DNA of 64,000 nt from Alectoria sarmentosa (lineage: Eukaryota; Ascomycota; Lecanoromycetes; Lecanorales; Parmeliaceae): the NCBI GenBank assembly GCA_009733775.1, contig WOGZ01000012.1, positions 124,001-188,000 of the forward strand, given 5' to 3'. Under the pieces are notes generated by a model. That model saw only the letters and a program-made list of their open reading frames with translations. It ran no database searches and was not told the DNA's origin. Numbering within the stretch: position 1 is the first letter of the stretch; each line of letters begins with the position of its first letter. Below, one piece after another: positions 13,901 through 28,105 of the stretch. The translations under genes were made by a program, and so were the position numbers.

Positions 13901-14420
13901 AAAATGAAGAATAAAAGATAAAAAAGCAAATAAAAAAAGATAAACGATTAAAAAACGATAAAAAAATATGTGATTTAATTAAAATAGAATTAAATATAAA
14001 TAACTTACGTTGCAAAGCATAAAAAACGAGAAACACATTTTATTGAGAAAAATAAAATAATTATTTAAATGTTTTTAATACGATAAATAAAGAAACTCAG
14101 CAATAAAAATCGCATTATATTTAATTTTAAAGATTTTCACAAATAAAAGCTTAATGTAACGATTAATATTAATAAACGCTCATTATACGATACGATCTAT
14201 ATTAATTTAATTTTTTTTCGATATTGAATTTAATGCGCTTGACGTTATTTTTCTTTTTTTTATTCATTTTATTTTATTTTCGTTTATGTTGCTCTTTTAT
14301 GAAAGAAGAGAAATAAATTCGAATTTAATATTTATTAATAATTTTAAAACTTTTTACATAATTTCATTAACTTATTCGATTTTTTAAATGTGATAAAGTG
14401 TTTATTGAAAAAATAAGAAA

Positions 14421-14640
14421 ATGCAATTAATCGTCGATAATTATTAATAATTTTGATGCGAATGTTATTGTGAAACGTTAATAAAGTTGAATAATGTTCT
14501 TCACGATATAAACGTTTTTATTAATGTTATATTCGATAACAAATTCAATCTTAAATGTTTTTAAAAATCTCGATTTTATTTCGTCGTTTTATTGATTTAC
14601 GTTAAGGTTTTAAACGTATTCGTATTTTTTTTTATATTAT
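14421..14640 (+). pseudogene. X remnant frame D, left arm
   Basis: Starts MQLIVDNY and then carries stops. It is the inverted counterpart of the open frame at 40100-40330, which remains readable for 76 codons. Confidence 0.35.
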
Positions 14641-17024
14641 TACGTCTTTAAAATCTTTAATATAATTTCACGATTTTGTTTAAATTGTGTTATAAAAATA
14701 ATAACATATTTTTGAATCTCGTTAATAAAGAAGCGTTTAATTATAAAATTCTTTTTTTTATTAAAAAGTTTATATTTTCGATAAAAAAAAGTGAATGTGA
14801 AAAAATATAATTCAAAATCATTATCACGATTATTATCATAAAAGTATATATTTTAAAACATATATTAATATAACTTAAGTTAAATAAGATTAAAAAGGTC
14901 ATATTGTTAATTTTCGCGTAAAGTATTATTCTTTTTACAATAACGTTTAATTTTTAAACGAAAATAAAAAATTAAATTTCGAGACGAAGAAAATTATAAA
15001 GCGCCCTTATCGTTATCGATTGAATTTATATCTTTATTCATTATAATGTCGTTATTATTTATGATTAAATCTTTTATGATAAATTTGTTCGTGATTAAGT
15101 CTTTCTCGTTTTTCTTTATTTGCATATCTCGATTAATCTCTTTTTCATTTTAATGATTTTTAAGCTTTTAAATTTATTCGATTTTTATAAAATGATTTAT
15201 TGTAATTTTTAATTGCTTAATTACGATCGATTATTTAATTAATAAAGTATTTTTTTTGATTATTGCGAAGCGATTTTCGATTTCGTTCATTTGCGTTGAG
15301 GCGGGATTATTGTTATTTATGATATTGTTAATTAAATATATCATGTGACACTTTTTCGTGATCTTATTGCTTTTCTTCGTTATAGCATTATTCTTGATTA
15401 CGCATTATTACTTTTATATTTTTTGATGATCTTTGTTTATAACTTTGTTTCTTTTTTCGATTGTTGTTAATTTATTAAATATTATGAGTTTAATAAAGAT
15501 TATTTAAAAAAATTAATAATAATGATTTGAAAAGAGAGGGAAACATTTTGAGTAAAATTTTCTTTTTATAATTAAAAATTGAATAAAAGCTTACGCGAGA
15601 GTAACTTTTAAAAATGTTGAGATTATTATAAAGAATAAATAAAATAACGAATAAATAAGACGAATAAGTTTTTAATATGCAAATTTAAAAAAAAAAAAAT
15701 TGAATAATCATAATTATAATAAAAAAATTAACAAATTCAGATAAAAATAAAGAAATAAACATATTTATTATAACAATTTTATAAGTAAAGTCATTTTTCG
15801 TAAATAATTTTACTTTATTTACATTGCATTAGATATTAACATTAAATGCACGATAATGTTTTATATAAATTGTTTGATAAAGAATAATATAAAATGTTAT
15901 TTATGATCGAGAAAATCTTTTAAAATGCATTAATTAAATTAAACGCGAGCATTAAATATTTTGACGCGTAATTTGATAATAAAATTATTTATTTTTTATT
16001 TCTTTATTATGAGTTTATTATGAAATTATTATTAAAATTGTCTTAACGATTATATGAGTTTATTACGATTTAAATATTTTTAATCGTGAAGTTGATTTTT
16101 GTGAGCATCGTTATAACTCATTTCGTTGAAAATTATATTCTCATTAATACGTTTATAATTAATTCGTTAAAATATAAATAACAAATTTGTATTATTAATA
16201 TCAAATCGATATCGAAACGTTAATTTTTTATTCTCAAAATGTGAAACTTGAAAAGATCGTTAATTATATAATTTTTTAATTTTTCTCAATCACGAATTAT
16301 GTTTTCTTTTTCAATTATTATTATTATCTTCTTTTTAAAAAATAAAAGTTTATTGCTTTTTTCAAAAATTCGTTTATTTATTTTTAAACGAAAAACATAA
16401 TATAATAAAGCCTCGATCATTAAAACACGAATCGCGATTTGTTTTTTAAAATTTTAATCAACATATCGCAATTAATGTTGATTAAAATAAATGTTATACT
16501 CTTTTTTACGATAAAAAAATGAAATAATTATAATAATATCGAAAAGTTTTCATCGTTAACGAAGATTCAATTTTATATTTTATAAATTATAATATAAATT
16601 TTAAAGTGATGAAAAGTTTATCGTTCGTTTTAAAAAATAATTATATTAATTTTTAAATTATTAATTTATTAATCGATTTTTCTTCATAAGATAAAGAACG
16701 TTTAACGTAAAAAAAATACGATAATGAGAATTATTTTAATAATATAAATAAATAAAATAATTTTATTGATTGCTCTTTATCAATTAAAAAGTCTTTATTA
16801 ACTTTTTATAATTACGTATTTAGATTTTTATTTCTTTTAATCAATTTTGAAAAATCTTTTCGTTTTCAAACTCATTTATGAATGATTATAAAAGTTTTTG
16901 TATTTTGAAATAAAGTATTATAACTTATAAATGTTGATATAAAGTTATAAACTTCGAACTTCGTCTTCAATTCGCGAATTCGAAGACGATTTTATAAAAG
17001 ATTTAAATTCGTTTTATGATAAAT

Positions 17025-17168
17025 AGAGCTTCGAGTCTTTAATAATTTTTTTTTATAAATCTTATAACAAGCAGAGCTTTAAGTCTTTAATGAATTTTTT
17101 TTATAAGTTTTATAGCAAGCAGAGCTTTGAGTTTTCAATAATCTCTTTTTTTTAAAAATCGAATCAAT
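17025..17168 (+). repeat. 48-bp minisatellite, 3 copies
   Basis: Tandem copies start at 17025, 17073 and 17121, each beginning AGAGCTT and containing a long T run followed by TATAA. The inverted counterpart in the right arm has four copies. Confidence 0.75.
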
Positions 17169-18171
17169 TTTTTTCATCGAATGTTAAAAACGTGATTAAC
17201 GAATAACGTATATCGTATTTCGTTTTGATTAAAAATGTGAATAATGTATAAAAAGATGTCTTTTTTATAAAATTCTTTATTTAAAAATTTATTAATAAAT
17301 TCGAAAAACTCGTTAACGTCATTCACATTATACGTTAAAATCAAAAATAAAAATTCGCAAAATTGAAGATCATAATTAAGAATCTTAATTTTAATTTTTT
17401 AAATAAGCATTATCGAAATGAAGAAAAAAACATTTAAAATATAAAAACAACGATTTGAAATAAAATACGTTCTCGTATTATAAATATACTCTTTTTAAAC
17501 ATAAACACATTTGCTTACATCGTATATTTTGTAAAAAATAAAAATCTCATAACTCGTTTCTTAGATCGATGAATTATATATTAATGTTATAATTTTTCGT
17601 ATTCGAATTGAGAATAAACGTGATCGCAATAACGTCGCTTTATAATAAACGTTTTAAAAAATCAAAAGTGAGAAACAAACGATTAAAGAAGCTCGAGAAT
17701 AAGTCGATTTTATGTTTTTAAAAGTCGAAAAAAAGTAATAATGAGTGAATAAGATACGCAATAAAATATCGTTATATTTAAATAATTTAAATACATTAAG
17801 ACGTTAAAATATAATAATAATTTAAAGATATTTGATTGAAGAGATGAATTCCGCAATTTTCACATCTTAATAAAATTATTTCGTGTTTTCGAGACGTCAC
17901 TTTATGATGTCTCAATTTGAGACGATTAATATTGAAATTTAATATATTTTTTTGAGAATTTAAGACGTTATTTCGTGATATCTCAATTTATAACGTGTAA
18001 ATTATACGCATAAATTAATTTAATTAATTTATTATAATTTAAACTTATGAGTAAAATTATTTTATAACGATTAATTGCATTAAAATATAAATTGTCGATT
18101 ATCAACGCTTGATTTCGAATTTCATTTTATTAATTTATAATATAATTTAATATTCTTAAAAGATAAAAGAT

Positions 18172-18423
18172 GTGAAATTTTCATTTACGTTATTTGCGAA
18201 TTTGAAAATACATAATATATTTTTTTTATTTTTTAACATAAAGTTTACGTTAATGAAAAATAATATTTTTAATTTATTTTCAAAGATTTTTCTAAAAAGC
18301 TTTATTAATTGCATATTTTTTAATATAAATATAAATGAAAATAATCGAATTATTTATCAATGTGTTAACTATTACGTAAACATTAAATATTTTATATTTT
18401 TTAAATGTTTAATAAAGATTTAA
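18172..18423 (+). pseudogene. X remnant frame E, left arm
   Basis: An 83-codon frame (KFSFTLFANLKI, then NLFSKIFLKSFIN) with no ATG at its 5' end. It is matched by 36332-36520 on the minus strand. Family unknown. Confidence 0.35.
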
Positions 18424-18949
18424 TCGATTATCGTTAATATTCTTCGTTTCTTTATTACGCATTAAATGAATTAAGTTTTGCGAAAAACGCTTATTATTCG
18501 CAAAATCGACGAAATAAAGTCTCGATTTCATTATTTTTTAAGTAATCGCTTGATATCGAGATATGTTAAATATATAAATTATATAATTGCGAAAAAAGTC
18601 GTTATTTTTAAATATCGAATTTTGATGTTAATTTTGATAAATAATCTTTAATAGTGATGTGAGCGACTTTTTAAAACTAACGAGTTGATTAATTTAATTT
18701 TAACTTTATTTTAACGTCTTTTGCTTCATTAATCTAACTTCGATTTTCGAAAAAATCGATAAAAAGTTTTCGATAAAAAGGTTTTTGATTTTTTTTAAAT
18801 AATTCTTTAAAGTCGAATAAATAATGATACATTATTATTCGTAAGCTTTTAATATAATAAATCGATTAAATATTTATATAATCGCAAAAGAGGCGATAAT
18901 ATAAAAGTTATTAAATATAATGTAAAATTTGTTGACGTTATTTTGCTCA

Positions 18950-19210
18950 TCGATTATAATGTAAACGTTATGATTTTTTAATGCGATTGCGATAATTAAT
19001 ATGATTTACTCGAATAAAGCTTTATTAAAAAAAAATTTATCGAAAATGTGAATAAATTTAAAAATGTTAATCTCGAATAGCATTTTGTCGTTATAATTGA
19101 TTTTAATGTTATAAATCGTTATCGTGTCGCGATCGATGAGAAATTTTATATTAATGAGAGTTTTCTTTTCATCGTTTTTTATAACGTTTCGAATGCGTAT
19201 TATAATTCAA
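18950..19210 (-). pseudogene. X remnant frame F, left arm
   Basis: Inverted counterpart of 35483-35743. It reads DRDTITIYNIKINYNDK and ends in a similar NVYI-x-x-DE tail, with a TAA replacing Gln in the middle. Confidence 0.4.
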
Positions 19211-20084
19211 ATAAAATCGATAATTAAAAAAAGTTCTTTCGTTATTTTATTATAAATTTTTAAATTGAATTCGTATTTCGTTTAAAGTTTAATGTGATTC
19301 TTCTTTTAAGCGTTAATCGTTCATTTAATTTATAAAAATTATTTTATTGTTTTTTTATATTGTTTTCATTGAGCCTTTATAATTTTTATATACATTTGAG
19401 ATTATAAAACGAATGTGATAAAAAGCGTGCTCGGCTTTAAATAATTTATTATTTAATTATAACGCATATCGATTAATTTAAAAACATCGTTTAATGTGTT
19501 TAATAAGATTAAAATCGTGAATTCGAACGCTTTTTAATCATTTAAGACAATTCGATGTTTATTTTATTTCGACTTTAAGATTATAATTTTCGATTTTCTC
19601 TGAAAAGATGAAAAGTCGTTTTCGTCTTATTCATTGAAGACGTTATTCTATAATCACTTTTTTGATTTATAACTAATAATAATCATCGCAATTAATATAT
19701 TTTTTCAACGATTATACGAAACGCTTATTTCGAGTATTATCAATATATATTAAAAATTATTTTAATCGTTAAAACAATCACGAAGGTGAATAATTGAAAA
19801 TAAAATATAATTATTTCAATCATTGCTCGAGCTCGAGATTTTATAATATATTTTATAATTTTTATTATGATTTAATTAACAATTTTAAATGTTAAGATCG
19901 AAAATGTAACATAAATTATTAATTTTATTATATACAATATATCGTAAAAATAACTCTTTTGAGCGTTAATTTTTTCGCGTTTTATAAAAAGTATTATGAT
20001 GTTTATAATAAAAGAGAAGGTTTTATAAATTGCGAATATAATAATAATTATATAAAGCGATCGTATATCATTATTATAAAAACG

Positions 20085-20273
20085 TTATTTTAAGTTTTTT
20101 TTTTTTTCAAAAATAAAGAAATCGCGCTTTTGAAATAAGGCTCGAAATTTAAAAATCGAAATTAAATAATATTTAATTAATGCGATTATAATTGTTAATA
20201 CGAATAAAGCGTTACTTTTATTTACGATAATCTCTTTATCGATTTTTGACGTAAAAAATGATTTTGAAAACAT
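20085..20273 (-). pseudogene. X remnant frame G, left arm
   Basis: A 62-codon frame with NKSNALFVLTIIIALIKY and FKFRALFQKRDFFIFEKKK. The right-arm copy at about 34419-34607 is collinear with a single stop in place of Gln. Family unknown. Confidence 0.35.
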
Positions 20274-20432
20274 TAAAATATAATAATAATTGTAATTATG
20301 ATGCTTAATTTTCGTTTAATCGAATTTCAGAAATAATGAAATTATGAAAAGTGACGATTCGTAATGTCGAGAGAATATGTGAGATATATTTTAATTATTC
20401 GTGAAAGAAATTTTGATATAATTTGAATTGTA

Positions 20433-20740
20433 TTAATCACGAAAAAGCATATAAATAAAGAGCGTTCGAAATAAAGATGAATTTAAATGCAAAATTGAAA
20501 CGAAGTTTTTCGTTAAAGTATAAATTTATTAAAATATGATTGATGTTTATATAAACGATATTTAAATTATGTTAATTTGTTTTGCATTAATCACGAAGAA
20601 GTATATAAATCAAAAAAACGTCTCGAATAAAAATGAATCTAGATTCAAAATTAGAAAAAAAGTCGTTATCAAAAAGAATAAATTTATTAAAACGTAATCG
20701 ATATTAATATAAGTAATTTCGAAATAAAATTTTAAAAACA
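20433..20740 (+). repeat. 154-bp tandem duplication
   Basis: TTAATCACGAA begins at 20433 and again at 20587, followed by parallel sequence (AAGCATATAAAT/AAGTATATAAAT, then AATAAATTTATTAAAA). The right arm has the same duplication. Confidence 0.65.
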
Positions 20741-21897
20741 TCGTTTTCTATCGCGGTTTATATAAAGTTAAATATATAAAATGATATTTATATAATTAAC
20801 GAAGATTCTTTAATGTTCTTTTAATAATAATGAATCAAATGTTAATTTAATAATAATTTATTCAAATTCTAAACGATAAAACGATAAATGCGGCGAATTT
20901 TTTATTGTTTATAATAACGTTAATAATGATCTAGAATTTGAGCGTGTTTTTTTCGAATTTGAAAAATATCTTAATTTAAAAGCAAAGATGCGCATTCGTG
21001 AGATTAACGCAATATTTCGAAATTTTTTACAATGTTAATAAAATCGATTAAGACGTTATTGAGAATAAAAATGTTTAAGAAAATATATATATTAATGATA
21101 ATAATCGAGAAGATGAAAATATAAATGTTATTATTAATAACGTTAAATGAACGATGAAAAAAATAACGTTTTTTAAACGAATAAAGATAAAAGTTAAATC
21201 TTTTTTATGAAAACGTTTTTTGCGAATGTAAAATGTTTCGTTTATTTTACACATTTAACAATACTTTAAAAAATATAATATAAATTTTAAATTATTTTTC
21301 GACGATAAAGAAATTTTGTTAAATAATTTCTTTAATTATATTAATCTTAATCGATTTATAATAAATTATTAATATATTTTTAATTTATTAAAGCGATAAT
21401 CGAAAAATGAATTTCGATAATATTTTAAAATGTTAATGTTCTTTAATTTTATTAAGATTATTAAATTTAATGACTTCGATCGAATTAAGCATTTGATAAT
21501 AAAAAATATCGTTATTTTTTTCGATTTTTTAATTGAAATAATAATTATCGAAAATATCATTTAATTAAGAATATGATTTAATAAATGAAATAATATTAAA
21601 AAGAAGTTGAATAATCTTTTTAACGAGTTCGATTTTGAAATTTTTTTTTTAAACGATATAATGAGTATAAATTTATAAGCGTTCGACGCGATGTTTTCGT
21701 ATAAAATCGCTAATTCTTTTATAATATAATTCATAAATTCTCTTTATAAAGTTCTTATATCGATGAAGCATTTATTTATTTAAAGCATTTAAAATTTAAA
21801 AAAAAGATAATTCAATTCAACGTTAATGAGTTAGATTTTAAAATTCGTCGTTTTCTTATAAAGTCATTCAGGGATGCATAGATCAGGCGGTAGAAAA

Positions 21898-24800
21898 GAG
21901 CGTATTTTAAAACGTGCTAACTATTATGCTCATTTATTATATTATCGCTTTTAAAAATAATTTTTAATCAGAAAACTTTTTTAAACGATAAAATAAAATA
22001 ATGTAATTTGATTCGCATTACGCATTTTATATAACGATCTCTTTTTCATCTCTTATCTTTGTTATTTATTTTGATTTGCAAATATAATAAATTATTTTAT
22101 AAAGCGCGTAATGATTGACGAAAAGACTCGACTTATTTCAACATTATGACTTTAAAATATAACATTATTTTCTAATTAAAAAGGTCGTCGAGATTGATCA
22201 TTACGTTTTATTAACATATTTTCTATCTCATTTCTTCGAATCTTCGTATATAAGCACGATCTTAATCATATAAACGCGAAGTTATTTTTATTATTTATAT
22301 TGAATTTCATATTTGTTTAAAATCTTCTTTAAAGTTAAATAATAATATAAACATTAACACGATATTCTCGTCGCTAAAATTATAAAAAAATAATTTATCA
22401 CGATTGCATCGATAATAACGTTAATAATTAAAGTTTAAATTATATTTCTTTTATTATTCTTATTATCAGTTTTCGTGATTATAATAATATGTTATTTATT
22501 TTAAAGCTTTATAAAAATTATGTTTCTCGTTAACGTTATTATTGATTTGATTATATTGCTATTTTAATTAATGTTAATTATTTATCAAATTATTTCAATA
22601 TAACGCGCTTTTAAACGATTTTGAATTTTTTCTATATGATATTATAAGAATAAAACGTGATTCGCGAAGATATTAATGCATTTGCTCGTTCGTATAACGC
22701 CGATCTCGTCTTTTAATATTAATTAAAATATTTATAACACATTTAATGCTCTCGTTATTTTTAATTTAATTAACTATTTCGTTTATATAAATAAGAAATA
22801 ATGTGAATATAAACGAAGAAGATTGAGTTATAAAGCATTTAAAATTTAATATTATTATTAACATCATAAATATATTATAAAGTCGCTCATTGCGAATAAT
22901 AAATTTGATTTTTTAATTATAAACTTCATTTAATAATATGCAAATTGATGTTAATATCGAAATTTATAACGAATAAAGATTATATTATAATGTTATAAAA
23001 AAAAGTTAACATTTACGCGAAAAGAATTTTAACAATAAATAAAACATAAAGCATTATCGAGAAACATTAAAATATAAATTAAAAAGATAAATTTATATTT
23101 TATTTTTAACGATTTTCAATATAATTATGATCGTTATTTTGATATGCGATACGTTTATTAATAAAAAACATTAAAACGCTTTTTAAACTTCATTATTTTT
23201 GCTTCGTTTTCAATGATCTTAAATATTACATTCAAAAAGAATTTTTCGAAAGCGTTTCATTTAAATACAATATAATGAATATTTTTAATAAACTTATTTT
23301 TTTTCAACGAAACGATAATATCCTATTTTAAAATCTTTATATTTAATTTAAATCGATCAAATTTTTTGATCTCTCAACGTGTAATCTCTTATTTAATTTT
23401 TAAATTCGAAATAATCTTGCGAGAAATTTTTAATAAGATTTTAATCTTTTTTTATTTTTATATTTTATTTTATGCTTTTACGAGATTTGATTATTTTATT
23501 CGAATTATGAAATTTTAAAATCAATTAAAAAATAAAAAGCGAATTGTTGTCGAGCTTTTTATTAAGTTGATTCGAAAATCGAATTGCGTAAACGTAAATC
23601 GTGATAAAACATCATCATAAATGAAATAAATGGCGTTAAAAAAGTGTATTATTTTATAAACGTATTCTTTCGCTATATATATTGAAAAATTAACGCTTTA
23701 TAAATCGAAATATTATTTTATAATATAAGTCTTTTTAATTGCGTACGATAAATCCTCGATAACATGAAAATTTAATTAATCATTATTTTAAATGTTTTTT
23801 AAATGCGTAATAACAAGATTGTTAAAAAGAGAAAGGATTTCTTCGCAAAAAAAATGATTTGAATTTTAAAAAGCGTGATAAACAACGTTATGATAAAATT
23901 GAGCGATAATGAAATTGTTTAAAATAAATTGCGAATAAAACGTAAAGCGAAAAAGAATATTTTTTTAAAATTATATGATAATTATGATTAAAAAGGTTAA
24001 TTCGATAATAAAAGAGAGCAATTAAGATTTTTGCGTGTTTTAAAAATAAAAATGTGTTTTTTTTATTTATTAAGATGTTGAAAATATTAATAACGTTATA
24101 TTATTAATTTAACGTAAAGTATAATAAAGTATATTATTAAAGCGTTTAAATATTATGCGTATTGAAATTCAATTAATAATGATTATTTTATTGATTATTT
24201 TAAGGTTTATTTCCCTTTATGAGTTTAATTTGATAAACGCGCGATAATAAACGCGTGATAAAAGCTTATTTTTTTTATTATTCAATTAAAAATGTACAAT
24301 TAATATCATTTTCGTCTTAATATAAACAAATACACAAAAGCATTATTTTTTTTTATCGATAATAAACAAATCATAATGTAAATGATATGCGCATACATTA
24401 ATTGTTTTAAATCGATTTTATTTAATAAATAAAATAATCTTATTCATTTTCGCTTCGCTTATTCGCTCTTTTATTATTATTTATAAAAATAAAATTTTTA
24501 TTAAATTTAACATTATTCGTTAAAGAGTGATCGAGTTTTAAAAATAAAGATGATTTATAATTTATTTTCTCGACATAATTCTTTAATAAAATTGAAAAAA
24601 TGAATAAAGAAATATAATTGTTAAGAAAATAACGTTAAATCAAAATTCATAATCAAGAAAAAGTGAAGAATTTAAAAATATAAAATAAAACGTTCGTTTA
24701 AACTTTTATATTTTCATTTAATAAAATCGAGAAAATGAAATAAAAAATATAAAAGTTATAAAAATAAACTTATTAAAACGATATTTAATATTAAAAAAAA

Positions 24801-26595
24801 ATAAATGCTCTTAAGACATAAAATAAGTCTCTCATTTAAAAAAATATTAAAATGAAAAAGTTTTTGACGAAGATGTTAAAAGCTTTGAGAAAGTTTATAA
24901 ATTAAATAAAAATAATATTTAAAAATAATTTAAATTTTAAATTTAAGTTTTTTATCGAAAATTATTTCATATTATAAAAAGATTATTTCGAGCGTTTATT
25001 AAATGTTTAAAAATAAATGAACAATAATGTCGCCTTCGTTATTATAATTATCGAATTAACATTTAATATTTTTAAATATATTATGAATATTTCTTAATAA
25101 CTTAACTCTCAAAAGTTTTATATATTTTATTATTAATTTAAATAATAATCGATTTCGTTTTCGTTTATATAAACAACGAAGAAGGTTTATAAATAATAAT
25201 AGAATTTAAATATTAAAATTGAGAGATCGACGAATTTCGCGAGATTGAAACACTTACACATTAAAATCAATATTTTTAATAATCACGTCGATTCTGTTTC
25301 GATATAATTAATGTCTCTCGCACGATATCTCATTTTTTGAAACGAAATAATGAAAATTAAAAATAAACGCGACTTTAAATCGTTTTTTTATAAAATAATT
25401 TATTATGTACGTATTCGTTCGCCGCAGCGTTTTAAGACTTTTTGATAATTTTAAAAGATAAAGTAATGATAAATATATTCTTCGTTTTTTATTCTTTTTA
25501 TTTAAATAAATTCTTAATCATTAAATTTCAATTTAAAAATTGTTTCACGCATTTATTATTATATTTATAAAATTAATAACGAAAATTAATAACATCAGCA
25601 GATCGATTGCATTGATAAATAAAATCATTGATAATAATAAACTTAATATTATGATTAAAATTTTGCATTACATTAACATTAATATGATAAAAGTTTATTT
25701 GATATTCGAATTCTCAAAATAAAAATAATTTAGCATTTAATACGAAGTAATCATTTTAAAAATTTTTATCGTATTAAATTTGAAATGTTAATTTTTTTCA
25801 TTTTCGATATTTGATTATGTTTTTTATTATTCTTTTTTTTATTACACTTTATAATTTCAAATTTAATTGAATTATCATAATAATCGAGATTGTTTTCGAG
25901 GTTTTAAATGATATTATTATTAATGTTCGAAGTTTCTTTTACGTTAATTATTTTCGTTATATTTTTTTAAATATAATTTAAAACATTTAGCGTTCTCATC
26001 ATGTTTTCGATCGTTTATTATTTCATATTTATATTATTATTCAAATGATTCGTTTTTTTTCATAAATGAAATATTTTATAAATGCGAAAGTTATATTTGA
26101 ATAAATAATCGATGTTATCGAGATTGTTTGAATAATTCTTTATAAAATCTCGAATTTTTAAATTGCAACGATAATCATTTTTGTTATTTACATCATTATA
26201 ACGATATCGATTTATGTAAATTTATTTATAATTATTTCATCATTTTTATATTTTTGCTTTTTCGTTATTAAAATTATTCGCGTTATATTATTTTTCACGC
26301 TTTGATATTTAAATATTATAAGTTTTTTTATACGCTTTTTAATGTTATGATGTTTTCAAATCATGTTAAAGTTTTTTTATTTTACGTGATATTGCGTTTA
26401 AAAATACGATTTTTTTTTGTTTTAATGTTTTCGCAACATTATTTTAAGATTTCTTTATTTTATATAATCGTCGCTATCGTTATCGTTATTATTATCATTA
26501 TCGTTATCAAAACTTTACTATCATTTTTAAGCGTTATAATATATTTATAATATCGCGTATTACACTTATTATTTTTATAAATATCTTTATTAAAT
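21898..26595 (+). repeat. Y segment, unit 1, 5' part
   Basis: Direct copy of 51081 to about 55930, starting GAGCGTATTTTAAAACGTG (unit 2: GGGCGTATTTT...). It is collinear for 4.7 kb with an offset of about 29.2 kb. Unit 2 has an extra ~100 bp near 51315-51405. Heavily RIP-mutated. The Copia element interrupts it at 26596. Confidence 0.85.
25766..25960 (-). pseudogene. Y remnant frame, unit 1
   Basis: Reads TKIINVKETSNINNN...NLENNLD with stops. It is the paralogue of the open frame at 55043-55237. Family unknown. Confidence 0.35.
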
Positions 26596-26943
26596 TATTG
26601 TTTAAATTTATTCATTAAATAATAAACTCGCTTATATATATTATATAAAGAATTATATATGTTATACGAAAGATTTATGTGAATTATGTGAATTCGGCAA
26701 ATGATTATGAAAGTGATATTTTTAAGTTCGTCACTTTTCGATAGAAAACTTATAGAAATTCGATAGTTGTCTGAGTTCGATTTCGAGGTCTCTTTGTTTT
26801 ATATAAACTGAATCATAATCATTTTTATGCTTTTCTCTTTATGCTATTTAAATACGATTATTATTATAATCATAATCATAATTTATTATTATTAAAATCA
26901 CTCGATTATTAATTATTCCGCTTCGCAATTTATTCTCTCAATA
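26596..26943 (+). repeat. Copia 5' LTR
   Basis: 348 bp. Starts TATTG and ends CAATA, which are TGTTG and CAACA after RIP. It differs from the 3' LTR mostly by transitions and keeps more G and C than the internal region (for example GTGAATTCGGCAAATGAT, shared by both except for indels and transitions). Confidence 0.9.
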
Positions 26944-27834
26944 AATTATGAGCTCGATTAATTTATTTATCAAATAGTTATTAAATAAGATCTCGTTATC
27001 GTCTTAATGAAACGAAATATAATATTCGTCGATCGAGAAACGACGTTATCAAGTTCTTATATTATTGAATAAAATTCGAATTCGTCAAATGAGAAGCTCA
27101 TAACATTTATTAAAAAAGATAAAAAATAAATGTTGAAAATCGATTTGAACGATTTGAATAAATCGTTATTGAAGCATTTATATATTAAGTTATTTATTTT
27201 AAAAACCCATAATTATAATAATTGAGTTCAAATCTATAAGATGTTTTTTATAAAACGTGACATGTGAGACATTGTAAAAGATATTAGAAAATGTTCGAAC
27301 GATAATAAAGAAGAACGCAATTGAATGCTTATAAACCATTAAATAATTATTATATTAATTGTTAATGTAAAAAAAACGCAACAAAATTATGTGAATAATA
27401 TAAATTTATTCAAAAACGTATAAAATGAATTGAAACGACTTTATAAAATAAATGATAAAAGACGTTTATCATTTATATTATAACGATTTTTCGATTATAT
27501 TAAAAGCAGCGATGAGTTAATCGATAAGATAACGATGATTTTGAAATAATTAAATGACGAAATTTATAACCTCGTATCGAATGCAAAGTTATCGAACATA
27601 TATTATACGATCGTAATCGTAAATGCATATTAAAGAGACGAGTACGATATAACGAAACACATTTTAAATTAAATTGATATTCTTATTATAGCATTAATTT
27701 TGAAATAATTTTATATAATGAAATAAGATATCAGGCGTAAGAATAACTTAAATATTATTAATATAAAAAGAAATCGTGATAATAAGCAAGGTTAAAGAGG
27801 TCGCTCGAAAGATAATAATCTCGCAAATGTCGAA

Positions 27835-28060
27835 TGCTTTAAATGTGATAAAAAAGGTTATTATAAATCGAATTATTTTAATTTTAAGAAAGAAGAAGAG
27901 AAGGCGAATAAAGACGATATTTTATAATTAAAAAATAATCGCAAAATTTTTAACAAATTCACAATTCGCTCTCTTAAACGAAAAGATAAAATCGTTATTA
28001 CAACGAAAAAAAAGAATAATAATGTGAAAGACATATTTCGCAAAAAACGTGTTTAAATGA
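27835..28060 (+). pseudogene. Copia gag, zinc knuckle remnant
   Basis: From 27835 the frame reads CFKCDKKGYYKSNY: a CX2CX4HX4C knuckle in which the His and the last Cys codons have become Tyr (CAT-to-TAT, TGT-to-TAT), the changes RIP produces on either strand. A lysine/glutamate-rich tail follows, then stops. Confidence 0.75.
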
Positions 28061-28105
28061 TTACACATCGCAAATAAGTCACGAAGGTTCTCGAATAAAT
28101 CATTA

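Larger units (their letters stand above)
3916..21897 (+). repeat. X core, left copy (18 kb)
   Basis: About 18.0 kb that is the reverse complement of 32803-50931. Six anchors spread along it pair with coordinate sums between 54692 and 54773, so the match is collinear end to end with small indels. The first ~140 bases (to about 4060) are not RIP-mutated: there the right-arm copy differs only by C-to-T and G-to-A. The last ~25 bases (21873-21897) are also un-RIPed. The interior is almost purely AT with residual CpG. I recognise no transposase, polymerase or capsid motif in it. It may be one large mobile element or a cluster of several. Confidence 0.8.

Noticed and set aside
26944..26965. Copia primer binding site after the 5' LTR
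   Set aside because: The sequence after the LTR (AATTATGAGCTCGATT) does not clearly match an initiator tRNA complement, possibly because of RIP; not called.
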